From positions 25,128,076-25,192,075 of the forward strand of contig CM056395.1 of NCBI GenBank assembly GCA_029718625.1: a DNA stretch of 64,000 nucleotides, given 5' to 3'. Source of the stretch: Synaphobranchus kaupii. Its lineage: Eukaryota > Chordata > Actinopteri > Anguilliformes > Synaphobranchidae. Shown piece after piece: positions 34,673 to 44,990 of the stretch (position 1 is the stretch's first letter; each line of letters starts with the position of its first letter). The notes beneath the pieces were generated by a model. That model was not told the origin of the DNA, did no database searches, and saw only the letters and a list, made by a program, of their open reading frames with translations. The translations under genes and the position numbers were made by a program.

Positions 34673-34985
34673 AGGGTCGTTTCATTATACTACACTACAT
34701 TCATGGCATGTTGAAGTTTTTTTTCTATGCTGTTTGTGCTCTTACTTTTCGTATTATCATTGAGTTTGTATTATGGAATAATTACCTGACTTATGTAGTT
34801 CACTTGCACTCCTGCTTCAGTGATGTTGTTTCTTTACCCATATTTACCCGCTGGTTGGGGAACGCTGTAAGCAAGGTCTGGCACAGTTACTCGTATAAAT
34901 CAGACCAATGCACTTATAGTTCTCCTTCATTGCAAATCACTCTGGATGAGAGCATCTGTTAAATCAGTGCAATGTAGTGTAATGT
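34673..34985 (+). mobile_element. Probable L2-clade LINE or SINE 3' end
   Basis: Ends with 'cactctggatgagagcatct' then 'gttaaatcagtgcaatg' and irregular 'tgtaatgta' repeats, the tail organisation of eel-type L2 LINEs and their SINE partners. No tRNA head or reverse transcriptase coding is visible upstream, so this is a 5'-truncated 3' end. The 5' limit of the unit is uncertain. Confidence 0.5.
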
Positions 34986-37150
34986 ATAGTCATGCAAGAC
35001 AAAACGTCTTTACCGTACGCGATGTAGGCTAATGTGCAGCACACCAGTTCTGTTTGGCTTTTTAGTTTACTGTTATTTATTTTTTTCCCCCTAAAATGCG
35101 TGTGTTGCATTGTTTGGGATTGCACACATGCAGTGATGAGATTTCTCCCGAGGCACATTACTCATTCAGATTCACTTCCTGCAAAAGTGCCCTTTTAAAC
35201 AACAACCAAAACATTTCATAGAATATTAATCTCACTCCAACTTTTTTTATTTTTTTATTTTTTGTTTGCCTTCTGCTCGCTGCAGATTTATTCGCAAAGT
35301 GGCAAAAAAACTGAAAACGTAGCAACTCCCACCACAGAGTGTGTGTGCTTCGTTCTGTTACAGCAGGACATTTTTTTTGAGGACACAGCAAATAGTCACC
35401 CCACGGGATTCCTTAGTTGACGTCCATGTTTCGACGCTGGCAGAAAGCAGGAACTGCGTTGCCTCTGAACATCTGCACTCCGGTTGCACCAGGACACCAG
35501 ACAGCTGGCTCTGCGGTGGGTCTAATTGGCTTGTAATGCTTAACTCTCACACAATTATTGTGTGCGAGTTAGTATCTCTTACTTCTGGATGAGATTAGGT
35601 ATACCAGGGTACAGCACGGCTTGCCGCCTCAACAAAGGCCATACAGTACGGAGGAGAGTATAGCACGGTATACCCCAGCAACCGCTATCCCCCGTGAACG
35701 CCACCTGTCATCTGTAAATTCAGTGCACATTTCTAAAGTATGACTCCATGTATTTGAAGGACATGATATGGGTTTCAGTAAAAACAAATCTAATCACGCC
35801 CAGGCTAAAACTAATTAACAGTAAATGACTAGACGTAAGTGTGTCAAAAACAACCGTGTTCTTTGTCAGTTTTCTGGTAATTCTGCATCATTGAAACAGC
35901 ATTTTATGGAAATTCCCTTTATTGTTACGCTACAATTACATTACACAGCCCATTGTGTTTGATTAAAACAGATTATAGCTTTCAGAGTTCAGGTGCAAAC
36001 AGTATTTTCAGTAATCATGTCTTAATGTGATCATGAGGATATAGCCTTCCCGTGCCTTCTAAAGCGAGTAATTGAATTTGCAGACCAGTTGATGAGGTTT
36101 TTTTTTAGTAGATTTACACAATAAAGCCAGAACATTGCTATTAATAGCCATTATAGAGCCATATCTTATATGGGGTCCTTTCTGGTCATGTGAGGGATTA
36201 AAAAATATATTTAAAAATGAACTTTCGTGATTCTGCACCAATGTTTGCATTAGGCATAATTGCATTAGGTGTGGATGATAAAGGACGATCTACTTCTGCA
36301 GGTCCCATTCATATGATGTAGATCACCAGTGAAATCCCTCTTACTGTAAAACCTAAGCTTAAATTTAATCTTTACCTTCAATGATGAGACTAATAGAAAC
36401 TTGCGATTCAGTCATGTTTGGGGAAAAAAATCATTAGGTACATCGTATAACATTTCTAGACATATCAGCAAGTTTCTGGGTTTAAGAACATGGCATCAGT
36501 GCCATTCACACCAGCAAAGAACTATGGGTATTGTTGTTACCTATGTAAAACTGCCTGTACGTTTTAAGTGCAAGTAGTTGCATTTACAGTATACAATGTA
36601 CCTGACATTGCGGTTTGTGTCGAGACATTAATATGTAACAATAAAATATTAATTAATATGAAATCAGCAACATTAGATTACGACTCAAAGATCCGTTTCC
36701 AGGGCACAGAGGAGGTGGTAGTGGAGGAAAGGAGGATGCATTTTTCGAGTATTGGGACGCACCCTGGTTCATTTTATTTTTCCCCTCTACTTTATTTCCC
36801 ACAATGCAATGCACAGTTTTTACATTAAGGGCACAATACAATAGGTTGTAGTTTCGGTAAGCTGAAGATGATATTGCAGAGAAAAATGGACCCGTAGTAC
36901 TACAATATTCATATTTATGAATAGTCATTGAGTAATGTGAAATTCTGGTCTAATGTAAGTTGTAAGTTGTTTTGTCCTTTTATGCATGGATTTAAAGAAT
37001 CGCCGTGGGTATGTTTATGCTCTGCCAATGGTGGTGTTATCTGCACTTCTATCAGACGAAGCACTATGATGAACTTCTATACAAACAATGTCTTATGATG
37101 GCACTGTTGTAAAAAGAGATGGTCAATATTGAGTTTATTTGGGGGCATAT
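34986..37150. other. Long unique stretch
   Basis: No repeat family recognised over about 2 kb. A 14-bp near-perfect palindrome lies at 35542-35570. No exon is supported. Confidence 0.4.
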
Positions 37151-37355
37151 CCTCCTGAAACCAGCAGGAAAAGTACTTCTTTTTTTTGGGACATAATACA
37201 AGTGTATTGGATGCCGAAAACATGTTTCATTTAAAATATTTTCAAAAAAATGTGATTTTATTTCTTTTGAATGTCCCTCGTAGTTTGGGTTTCGGCATAG
37301 TAGCATATATGGTTTTTGAGATTAAGACCACAGACTCATGTCCCCTAGAGTGGAC
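37151..37355 (+). repeat. Dispersed repeat R1, copy 1
   Basis: Ordered motifs 'gggacataatacaagtgt', 'gaaaacatgtttca', 'gtccctcgtagtttgg', 'ggcatagtagcatatatggt' and 'tttgagattaagacc' recur at 54581-54780 and, split, at 61975-62445. The family is unnamed here. It could be a LINE 3' UTR or a DNA element. Confidence 0.55.
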
Positions 37356-37682
37356 GAAAAATAATGGCAGGATTTTCTGAGCATATGTACTGTAAGCAAA
37401 GGGTGCCTGGTTCTTATTAGCAGAATGGCGCTCTTATTGACAGAATTACATATTGGAGCTGCAGGTGTGATTTAGTGTGGAGGGAGTGTCCCGCTGCGGC
37501 GCCTAACCGCGGCGCCTAACCGCGGCTGCAGACGTGGCGAGGACCAGCCGAGCGTAGACGACACTGCGTCACACAAGGTAATCTGAGTCATTTCCAACAG
37601 CGCCCAGATTGACAGGGGAGGCGTATCGAACGGCTCAGGAACAAAAAAAATAAAAAATAATAATAATTCTAACTTTGTCCTA
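37356..37682. other. Unique stretch with a small CpG-rich core
   Basis: 37490-37570 is CpG-dense and contains the direct duplication 'cggcgcctaaccg'. No gene recognised. Confidence 0.35.
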
Positions 37683-37933
37683 CACTCTCAGAACAAAATG
37701 CTATAAAAGAGTGCCTGAAAAGGTTCAAACACTTGTCACTGGGGCATGGGGTGGTACACTATAGGTAAAATTATAACCCTGCTAGAAATTCATAATTTGT
37801 ACATTTGTTGCTTGTAAACGGTGCTTATTAGTACTCCAATAGAACAATTTTGTACTTTCAGGGTACCTGTGGATAATTTATTCCTTAAAGGTACAAAAAT
37901 GTACCGCCACTGTACCATTATATTTCTGAGTGC
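37683..37933 (+). mobile_element. MITE, 'cactctcaga' family
   Basis: The left end 'cactctcagaacaaaatg' and right end 'tttctgagtg' are inverted. Inside are 'cacttgtcactggggcat', 'actataggtaaaatta' and 'ttaaaggtacaaaaatgtac'. Motif order matches 16497-16672. The right end directly abuts the truncated left side of the Tc1 element that follows. Confidence 0.65.
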
Positions 37934-38340
37934 AACAAATCAAAAAAAGTGTTATATTTTAGATTCTTCAAAGTAGCCACCCTCATGCTTTGATAATGGC
38001 TTTGCACATTCTTGCCATTCTCTCAACCAACTTCTGTGGTAAACCGGTATTCCACAGGTAAACAGGTGATGCTATCATGCCTCTGTATAAAAGGATATCG
38101 AAAGACTCTTGATACCTTATTTCCAGGTAGAATGTGCAAAGCTGTTATCAAGGCAAAGGGTGGCTACTTTGAAGAATCTAAAGAATCTAAAATATAAGAC
38201 ACTTTACACTTTTTTTTGGGTCTTTGCATAATTCCTTTTGTGTTATCTGATAGTGTTGATGTCTAAAATGTGGAAAACAGTAAAAATAACGAAAAAAACT
38301 TTCTACGAGTAGGTGTCCAAACTTTTGACTGGTTCTGTAT
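37934..38340 (+). mobile_element. Internally deleted Tc1-like element (salmonid-type)
   Basis: The right side ends 'gtaggtgtccaaacttttga' then 'ctggttctgta', the characteristic terminal repeat of a widespread fish Tc1 group. 'ttatattttagattcttcaa' (from 37952) pairs with 'ttgaagaatctaaaatata'-type text at 38169-38197, forming long subterminal inverted repeats. The outer left terminal repeat and the whole transposase gene are missing, so it is a deletion derivative truncated at its left by the neighbouring MITE. Confidence 0.85.
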
Positions 38341-38362
38341 TTTAAAAAAAAAAAAAAAAAAA
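38341..38362. repeat. Poly-A tract
   Basis: About 20 A immediately after the Tc1 terminal repeat. Confidence 0.9.
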
Positions 38363-39110
38363 AGAATTGTTATTGAGAAATGTAAAATCTTTTATGCGTG
38401 GTTTTAAAATTCATCACAAATTCATAGAACTGGACTAATGAGACCAGAACATTCCACGTGGAAGAACTTGGCTGCCATTTCCTTAATGGACTCTCAACTT
38501 GGGCCAGCCTGTTTCCTGCTCTAAACATTCTCCAGTACTGATTTGTTGTTCATTTCACAACGAGGACACTCGTTGTTTCAATGTAGCTGGGAACCAAAGA
38601 GCCAGCACAATTTGGGCTGTAATTGGAGGAAATTAAAGTAGCTGTACAGCTGGGTCTTCATATCGGAGTGACTCACTCATCAAGCCTTCTTTCCCCACAC
38701 AATCTGGCCTGTTTCACAGAGGCGGATGTGGGTTTCTAAACAGCCTCCGAGCCAGCAGTCTCAATTAGAACTGTGTAAATAAATATAATATCTCTGCAGA
38801 CAGGAAGACGTTCAATAAAGTAGTAAACCTTTGTGATGTTACTCACAAAGACATTTATTAAACACATTTGTGGTCCCTGCAATGTGGCGGATCGTTGGGC
38901 ATTGCATCATGGGAAAAAGCTCTGTCAATGTTGCTGCTGTTAATATCGCAATCAATTATCTCCATCTGCGTCTTCCCTGTCAACCACAGGTAAGCCCTGG
39001 TTCTTCCAGTTAATCTTACAAGCCAGTGACCTTTAAAGTTCTTTGTCCTGATTCATGGCTTGGAGCTCTTGTTCATAATAGATCATGCATTCCCTAATAA
39101 ACAGATGATT
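38363..39110. other. Unique stretch, candidate conserved element
   Basis: 38400-38830 has even composition, no simple repeats and several transcription-factor-like words ('aattagaactg', 'gtaattggagg'). It looks like single-copy vertebrate regulatory DNA. That is a judgement of texture only. Confidence 0.25.
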
Positions 39111-39117
39111 TGTTTAA

Positions 39118-39546
39118 GTCGCTCTGGATAATAGCACTTCCTAAATTAATGTAGCCGCTCTGGATAATAGCACCTGCTAAATGAATGTAGCCGCTCTGGA
39201 TAATGGCGCCTGCTAAATGGATGTAGCCCCTCTGGATAATAGCGTCTGCTAAATGAATGTAGCTGCTCTGGATAATAGCGTCTGCTAAATGAATGTAACC
39301 GCTCTGGATAATAGCGTCTGTTAAATGAATGTAGCCGCTCTCAATAATAGCGTCTGCTAAATGAATGTAGCTGCTCTGGATAATAGCAGCCTGCTAAATG
39401 AATGTAGCCGCTCTGGATAATAGCGTCTGCTAAATGAATGTAGCCGCTCTGGATAATAGCAGCCTGCTAAATGAATGTAGCCGCTCTGGATAATAGCGCC
39501 TGCTAAATTAATGTAGCCGCTCTGGATAATAGCAGCCTGCTAAATG
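39118..39546 (+). repeat. Tandem array of the SINE/L2 tail, 36-bp unit, 12 copies
   Basis: Unit: 'gccgctctggataatagcgt' then 'ctgctaaatgaatgta'. Each is the conserved 3' tail hairpin of the local SINE family ('ctctggataagagcgtctgctaaatg' type) plus one short spacer. Starts are 36 bp apart (39121, 39157). Variants include 'agcagcctgc', 'agcgcctgc' and 'agcacctgc'. The first unit keeps the ancestral 'aagtcgctctgg'. Confidence 0.92.
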
Positions 39547-40405
39547 CTTGTCTAGAATATGAATGTCCTTCCAGTGACCCACGTTAGCTGTGCTGTGGGT
39601 TACTTGGTGTCTGAGGTCCGCTGGAGGCTTTGCTTGGCCAACCGTATGTTGGCCAATCCCAGCCAAAGTGATGTCAATCAAAAATAGACACAATTATCCA
39701 CTAGGAAACAACATCAATACCATGCAATGTCGCTAATGGTTCTTGTGTATAGCAGCATGGTATTTTTCACATATATTATTTTCATTGGTAGTTCTCCAGT
39801 GTGTAGGATCAGGTGAAGCCATTTAATATATTCGGCGCAGTTTAACAAACATACATTTGATGTCCTCTGAAATTCTCACTCATAACCTGGTGAGATGTTG
39901 CTTATTAATTTAACAGCAGCTGTGGCACAGATGGGTGTAGGCTGGCCAGAATGGGTTTTCATTGGAACAGCGCGCTTTGAGGCAAGGCAGGAAGCCTAGA
40001 AACGCGGCTAACAGCGACTCTCTCCCGGCAGCTTTCTGGGTCAAAGCAATCGGAGCCCTCCAGATCACCCCGAAACGCTCGACTGCCCCTCTCTCACTCT
40101 CTGCATGTGCCCCCGTGCTATGGTGTAGCCCCCCTGGTCTCTGTGCTGGGTATACATCCCAACCTATATCTGTTTAAGAGCTCAGCTACAGGGGTGTTGC
40201 CCTCGGTCACATCACCGCCCCCACCTCTTCTTTATATACTTTCAAAACCCTTATCTCTCGCTAGACAAACCTGCCCTGCTCTCCTCCTCTGTCCCTCTGG
40301 TGTCCTCAGTATCTTAGTGGTACAGTAAGCTACTGGCCTCCCTCTGAACAGCTGTCTCCCAGCTCAGATCTGTCCTGGAGGGGGATTCAAATAATACACA
40401 GCCTT

Positions 40406-40407
<2 letters not shown>
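39547..40407. other. Unique non-coding stretch
   Basis: No gene or repeat family recognised. A C/T-rich segment lies at 40080-40310. Confidence 0.4.
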
Positions 40408-40460
<53 letters not shown>

Positions 40461-40540
40461 TGGATGTGGATGTGGATGTGGATGTGGATATGCCCTTGCA
40501 TGTGCGTGTCTGTATGTGTGCATGTGTATATGTATATACA

Positions 40541-40574
<34 letters not shown>

Positions 40575-40621
40575 CCTTGCATGTGTGTGTCTGTGTGTGT
40601 GCATGTGTATATGTATATACA

Positions 40622-40672
<51 letters not shown>

Positions 40673-40846
40673 TGTGTGTGTGTGCCCTTGCATGTGCGTG
40701 TCTGTGTGTGTGCATGTGTATATGTATATACAGTATGTGTGTGTGTGTGTGTGTGTGTGTGTACCCTTGCATGTGCGTGTCTGTATGTGTACATGCATGT
40801 GCATGTGTATATGTATATACAGTATGTGTGTCTGTGTGTGTGTATA
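40408..40846 (+). repeat. Compound TG satellite with higher-order repeat
   Basis: Pure TG tracts alternate with a conserved non-TG block, 'cccttgcatgtgcgtgtctg' ... 'atgtgtatatgtatatacag', which occurs four times (starts near 40493, 40574, 40684 and 40764). A (GGATGT)n-like patch lies at 40458-40490. Open frames of about 150 codons in all directions are artefacts of the repeat. Confidence 0.96.
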
Positions 40847-41334
40847 CTGTAACAGTATTACAGCCGTACTGAATTTTTAGTTGTTAGTATACAACATTAT
40901 TTTTCTTGATGGACTGGATGGAAAATCTTGTTTATTTAGTAAACTCCACTCTTGATCAATCCTCAAAAAAAAAAAAAAACGGTTAATCAGGCCTTTAATA
41001 TTTGTAATCTGGTTTTGAGGTCAGAGCGGTAACGCAGAATATATTAAAAGTGAAAATGAGGTGTGGAGAGGGGTCAAACAGTCACTTCATAATGGCTCAA
41101 ACGGTCACTTCATAATGCCTCACTGCTGGAAGGCACCGGGCAGGTGAGGGTGGGAATTACAAAGGAGACGGTCAGAAAGGTCACGGGGTTCTCCAGAGGG
41201 AGAAAAACACTCTTCCCGTTAGTAACATCTCATTTTTATTAAATATGTGCATTTTACATAAGAAATAAAGGAATTTAAAATAATGTCTTGTAGTTTTTTT
41301 AAACTTGGATGGTGAGTTAATGACTCATCGTTTC
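40847..41334. other. Unique stretch with a short direct duplication
   Basis: 'ggctcaaacggtcacttcat' type sequence is duplicated in tandem at about 41080-41118. An A-run lies near 40965. Confidence 0.4.
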
Positions 41335-41660
41335 TTAACCCACATATTTTGTTTGTGGTCAATGTGACCCGTTTGACGTCTCTTAAAAACCAACAAATCT
41401 TGTGAGATCTTGGGTGATTCTGGTGACACTTTCCCATATAGGTTTTAAACGTCACAAACTTTCACTTAGCTCAGGCTCTAAAATGAGATGTTTCATCGCC
41501 AGTTTTTTTTATTTATATATAAAAGGCTAGTCATTTAGGAGACACAGGAAAGGTGAGACAGTGTCAAAAATGTTATTTTACAATACTTTTATGTTAGTTT
41601 AAACTTTTTGGGTCAATTTTACCCCAAACATAAAAGGTGTCATACAATGTCAACATAATA
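41335..41660. mobile_element. Possible decayed DNA element
   Basis: 'gtggtcaatgtgacccgt' near the left and 'tttgggtcaattttacccca' near the right resemble the 'gggtcatttgaccc' ends of a common fish DNA element. The ends are not clearly inverted and there is no target duplication. Confidence 0.25.
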
Positions 41661-41936
41661 TGAGAGTTAAATAAGCATTTTTATTATGGCATTAATATGA
41701 TTTCCCAATATTAAAAAGGAAAATCTGTAACTATTCAATCAACTATCAAACAAGCAGAACAGAACTGCTGTTCATCCAGATATTGAGAGCTAGCAATATT
41801 TTCTCAATACAAATGTTCTCCCATCAATACTGTATGTGCTGTATATGATGTAAGCGTATCTCCTGAACTGCGTGACTTCTTCACGGCATGGATTGGACAC
41901 GGTGCTGGAACATTTTTTAGGGATTTTAGTCCATGA
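41661..41936. other. Unique stretch between DNA elements
   Basis: AT-rich and unclassified. Confidence 0.35.
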
Positions 41937-42040
41937 TGAGTTGCAGCCACATGATTCGCTACCGCAAAACCAATAACATGACCAATGATTGTTTTTCATT
42001 GGCCATGTTATTGGTTTTGCCTGTCCTAAAAGTAAATCAA
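41937..42040. mobile_element. MITE, 'gggcctgatttactaagacc' family (copy D, core hairpin)
   Basis: 24-bp arms 41964-41987 and 41997-42020 pair with one mismatch around a 9-base loop. The arm text 'caataacatgaccaatg' is shared with copies A and C. The right end 'agtaaatcaagacc' is a degraded family terminus. Confidence 0.7.
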
Positions 42041-42145
42041 GACCTACGTATGTTCATTGTGAGATGAGCATATGACAGTTATGTAATGCGGTCCTATGTC
42101 TAGCTTGAACTAAGCACACAATGCAACTTTGAAATTATACACACT

Positions 42146-42315
42146 GGGCCTGATTTACTAAGACCGTTAGCGTGTAGGAAACCTTTTAGCACATGCAAAA
42201 GCAATAACATGACCAAAGGTTTGTTATGCACCAATCATTGGTTGTGTTCAGTTCTATCAGTTTTGCACATGCTAAAATATTTTGCACATGCTAAAGGTCT
42301 TAGTAAATCAGGCCC
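42146..42315. mobile_element. MITE, 'gggcctgatttactaagacc' family (copy C, complete)
   Basis: Both ends carry the perfect 20-bp terminal inverted repeat (42146-42165 and 42296-42315). The body is 170 bp, non-coding, with 'caccaatcattggttgtg' and two 'ttttgcacatgctaaa' direct copies. This is the reference copy for the family in this window. Confidence 0.85.
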
Positions 42316-44239
42316 ACAGAGTAAAATGTGGAATTAGTCACAGCTGTTTAATATGTGGGAGTTGTGTTGGGAGCTGTGGAGTCTGGGGGTACCAAGGCAG
42401 GGACGGGGTACTGAAGGAGCACACTGGTCATTATATCTGGTGAAAAGACATCCACTGCCATAAAGCAATGCTGCCATTCAATAATAGCGGTATTAACACA
42501 AATCGGAGTCCTTTGGCAGTCTTGCCCGCGACAAGGCGCTTTCCACCATAATCACTGCTTATAAAATTAGCCATAAAATCAGCACCATTACGCCCTTCTG
42601 TTTTTTATTGGCTGTTAAAAAATAAATTGTAAAATTTTATGCCCATTTCCTTGTCGTTTATTCTGATCATTCATAAAATAGAGGAAGAGATGCAAGCCCC
42701 AATCTTTTCATTTTGCACATTTGGTGAATCTGGATTGGACCGTATTGTTTTCGCAACACTGCACATGGCACGGAGACACAGAGTAGGCTACAGTTCCTGA
42801 AAGTGACACAAACGCAGGGTTTGGTTGGCTTCCATGACACCGGCCCGCCTACCGTTGTTCACCGGGGATCTGTCAGGCATTATTTAAATGCACACGGATA
42901 TCTCTGCTGAGTAGAACACAAAATAAAGTTTTGTGAAACAAACAAATGAAGCCCGGGAGGTTTGGGGAAGCTGTCAAGGCGCGGCGCTGGTCCCTTTCAG
43001 GACTGCACCCAGGGATATATTCATGGCAATGTGGCGGAAATTAGTTGAACAAGTCAACGCTGATAATATTTACACAATAATCTTTAAAAAAATTTAAAAA
43101 AATTCTATACATTATCTCGGCCCCTATTCGGATGGCGAAATGGCCAGTAGACAACAGATGCTCTTTGTTAGCTGAAAATATTGCCGTTTTGAACCAGTGC
43201 GAATGCGTCAGAGCGGTGTGAAGCCGGGAGCTGCAGTGGCAAACTTTGGAAGGTAGGGACGTTTGACACGGTTGTTTATTTAAAAGGGCTGTGAAAGCAT
43301 CCTGATTGGTCGGTGGACAATCATGACCTCGCCACTCGTCCATACAGCTGTGCTTCATGTGCATAATATAATACCAAATATTATTTATACTCATTCATAC
43401 TAGGACTGATGTGGGCCTACATCTGCCGACCGTGATTGCATCCTTTTTAATAGGGCCCCTGGTGACCGCGTTACTATAGGCATAATCAGAGTGTGAACGA
43501 GTCTGTGTAGCCGGCAAAAGCCACGTACATCCGTTTGCACACAATCTCAAGTCCGGTACACAGCAAATTAATTTGTGAATTACATCAAAAATGATTGACT
43601 TAATGAAAGGTGCATTAGGCAGCGGTGATTAAATGTTCTCATATTCCTTATTTTTCACACCACTGTAAGCAGTTATACTGTACACACGCAGTATTCCTGT
43701 GTGCACATAATGGTCTGTATTGTGTTCATTATCTCTTATTTTTGTTCATTTATTTGGGTTAATGGTGCAGTATCCCCCTGCTGCTGTGCTTTAAATCAGG
43801 AAGAAACTGGCATAACCTTGGTTTGCGCATATTTATTTCAGCACCATTGAGCAGTCAGTTTATTTGCCAAGAGCTGTGTTTTTTTAATCCGGGCTGATGG
43901 TTTTTAAATCATTGCTTTGGATTTAAGTAAATATGTGTTACTCCAGGTTGTTTTTATGTATTTTATTAGTATTTTTTTACCATGAGCTAATATTCTCCCT
44001 CATTATAAACAAAACGTTCCTGTCTTTGACTTCCATGCAGTTAAACCATAGTATGATTTATCTTTACCAATGACTAATTTGTCGAAGAAAACATTGCTCT
44101 ATATGTAAAATCGTACTTCATTTTTATTAGGTTTAGCAACTGCCACTCGTATTTAGGAAAAAAATGTAAATAAATAAAAACATGATGCTAGAAAATGTGG
44201 ATTAGACTGAATTCAGCCATAAGTTTCACGCATCCATTA
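42316..44239. other. Long unique stretch, candidate regulatory DNA
   Basis: No repeat family over about 1.9 kb. The minus-strand frame at 43041-43394 (117 codons) is not recognisable as a protein. An inverted CCAAT 'ctgattggtcgg' lies near 43302. Conserved non-coding sequence is plausible. Confidence 0.3.
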
Positions 44240-44990
44240 ATGGCCTCAGCTCACATCACGCTCTGAAACATCCGTACGTGTTTTTTGTAGTTGAGGTTGT
44301 CGGGACACAGGCAGAAGCTGGTATGGCGGGGGCGTGACGGACTTTAGCACGGCTCTGAAATGGTGCTGCAGAAGTTTCATATGAGGCCAGAGTCGCTGCC
44401 CTGGCGCGGGAGTTGCACCGTCGCACGGCGGGGTCGAGGACACCGGGACCACACGGGGGGGCTGATGGGTAGCTCCCGCCGTGTGCCGCCAACGTCACGG
44501 GCCGCGGGGGAAGCTTATTGTAGGTGACGGAGGTGACGTGGGCGAGTGTATCTGAGGTGACGGAGCTGTGCGTACCGCCCGGCGTCATGGCGACCTTGCT
44601 GCAGGGGGGTGGGCTTTGGATCTGCTGAGTCACCAGGCCAACATCCCCCCCCCCCCCCCCCCCTCACTCCCCACACTCCACCGCCAGCTGTGTGTTCAGG
44701 CAACCTTGGGTCACATCCATGAAGGGAGAGAGAGGGGTTTCCCCCGGTGGCGGGTTGGACCCGCCTTTTGTTTTTACGCTCAATTTGCCCCACCGCGCCT
44801 CTCTCGCTCTCGAGCACGGCGACCCGCCGCGTGACGGACACGGTTCCCATCGGAGGCGTCACGGTTGATCAGCGTTTGCCGTGTCATTAAGCTTGCAAAT
44901 GGGCTCGTTATTAATGAATTACAGGCCATCGGAGGCCGCCCGGACACATTACCGCCACTTCGCCGCTGTCACGGGTCAGCAGGGCGTTAT
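44240..44990. promoter_or_regulatory. CpG-island-like region
   Basis: The largest CpG-dense block in the window, interrupted by a C19 run (44645-44663). It includes repeats of 'ggtgacgg' and CRE-half-like 'gtgacgtgg' near 44520-44570. Several overlapping open frames reflect high GC content. No TATA, splice donor or recognised coding sequence marks a gene start. Confidence 0.35.

Noticed and set aside
39118..39546. CRISPR-like array (36-bp periodic repeats)
   Set aside because: Units are contiguous with no unique spacers, and the unit is a retroposon tail in a eukaryotic genome.
40314..40880. Several 135-156 codon frames on both strands
   Set aside because: His-Thr and Cys-Val repeats from the TG/CA satellite.
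43041..43394. Minus-strand open frame of 117 codons with mixed composition
   Set aside because: No recognisable family, no splice or promoter context, and a length that chance allows in 64 kb.
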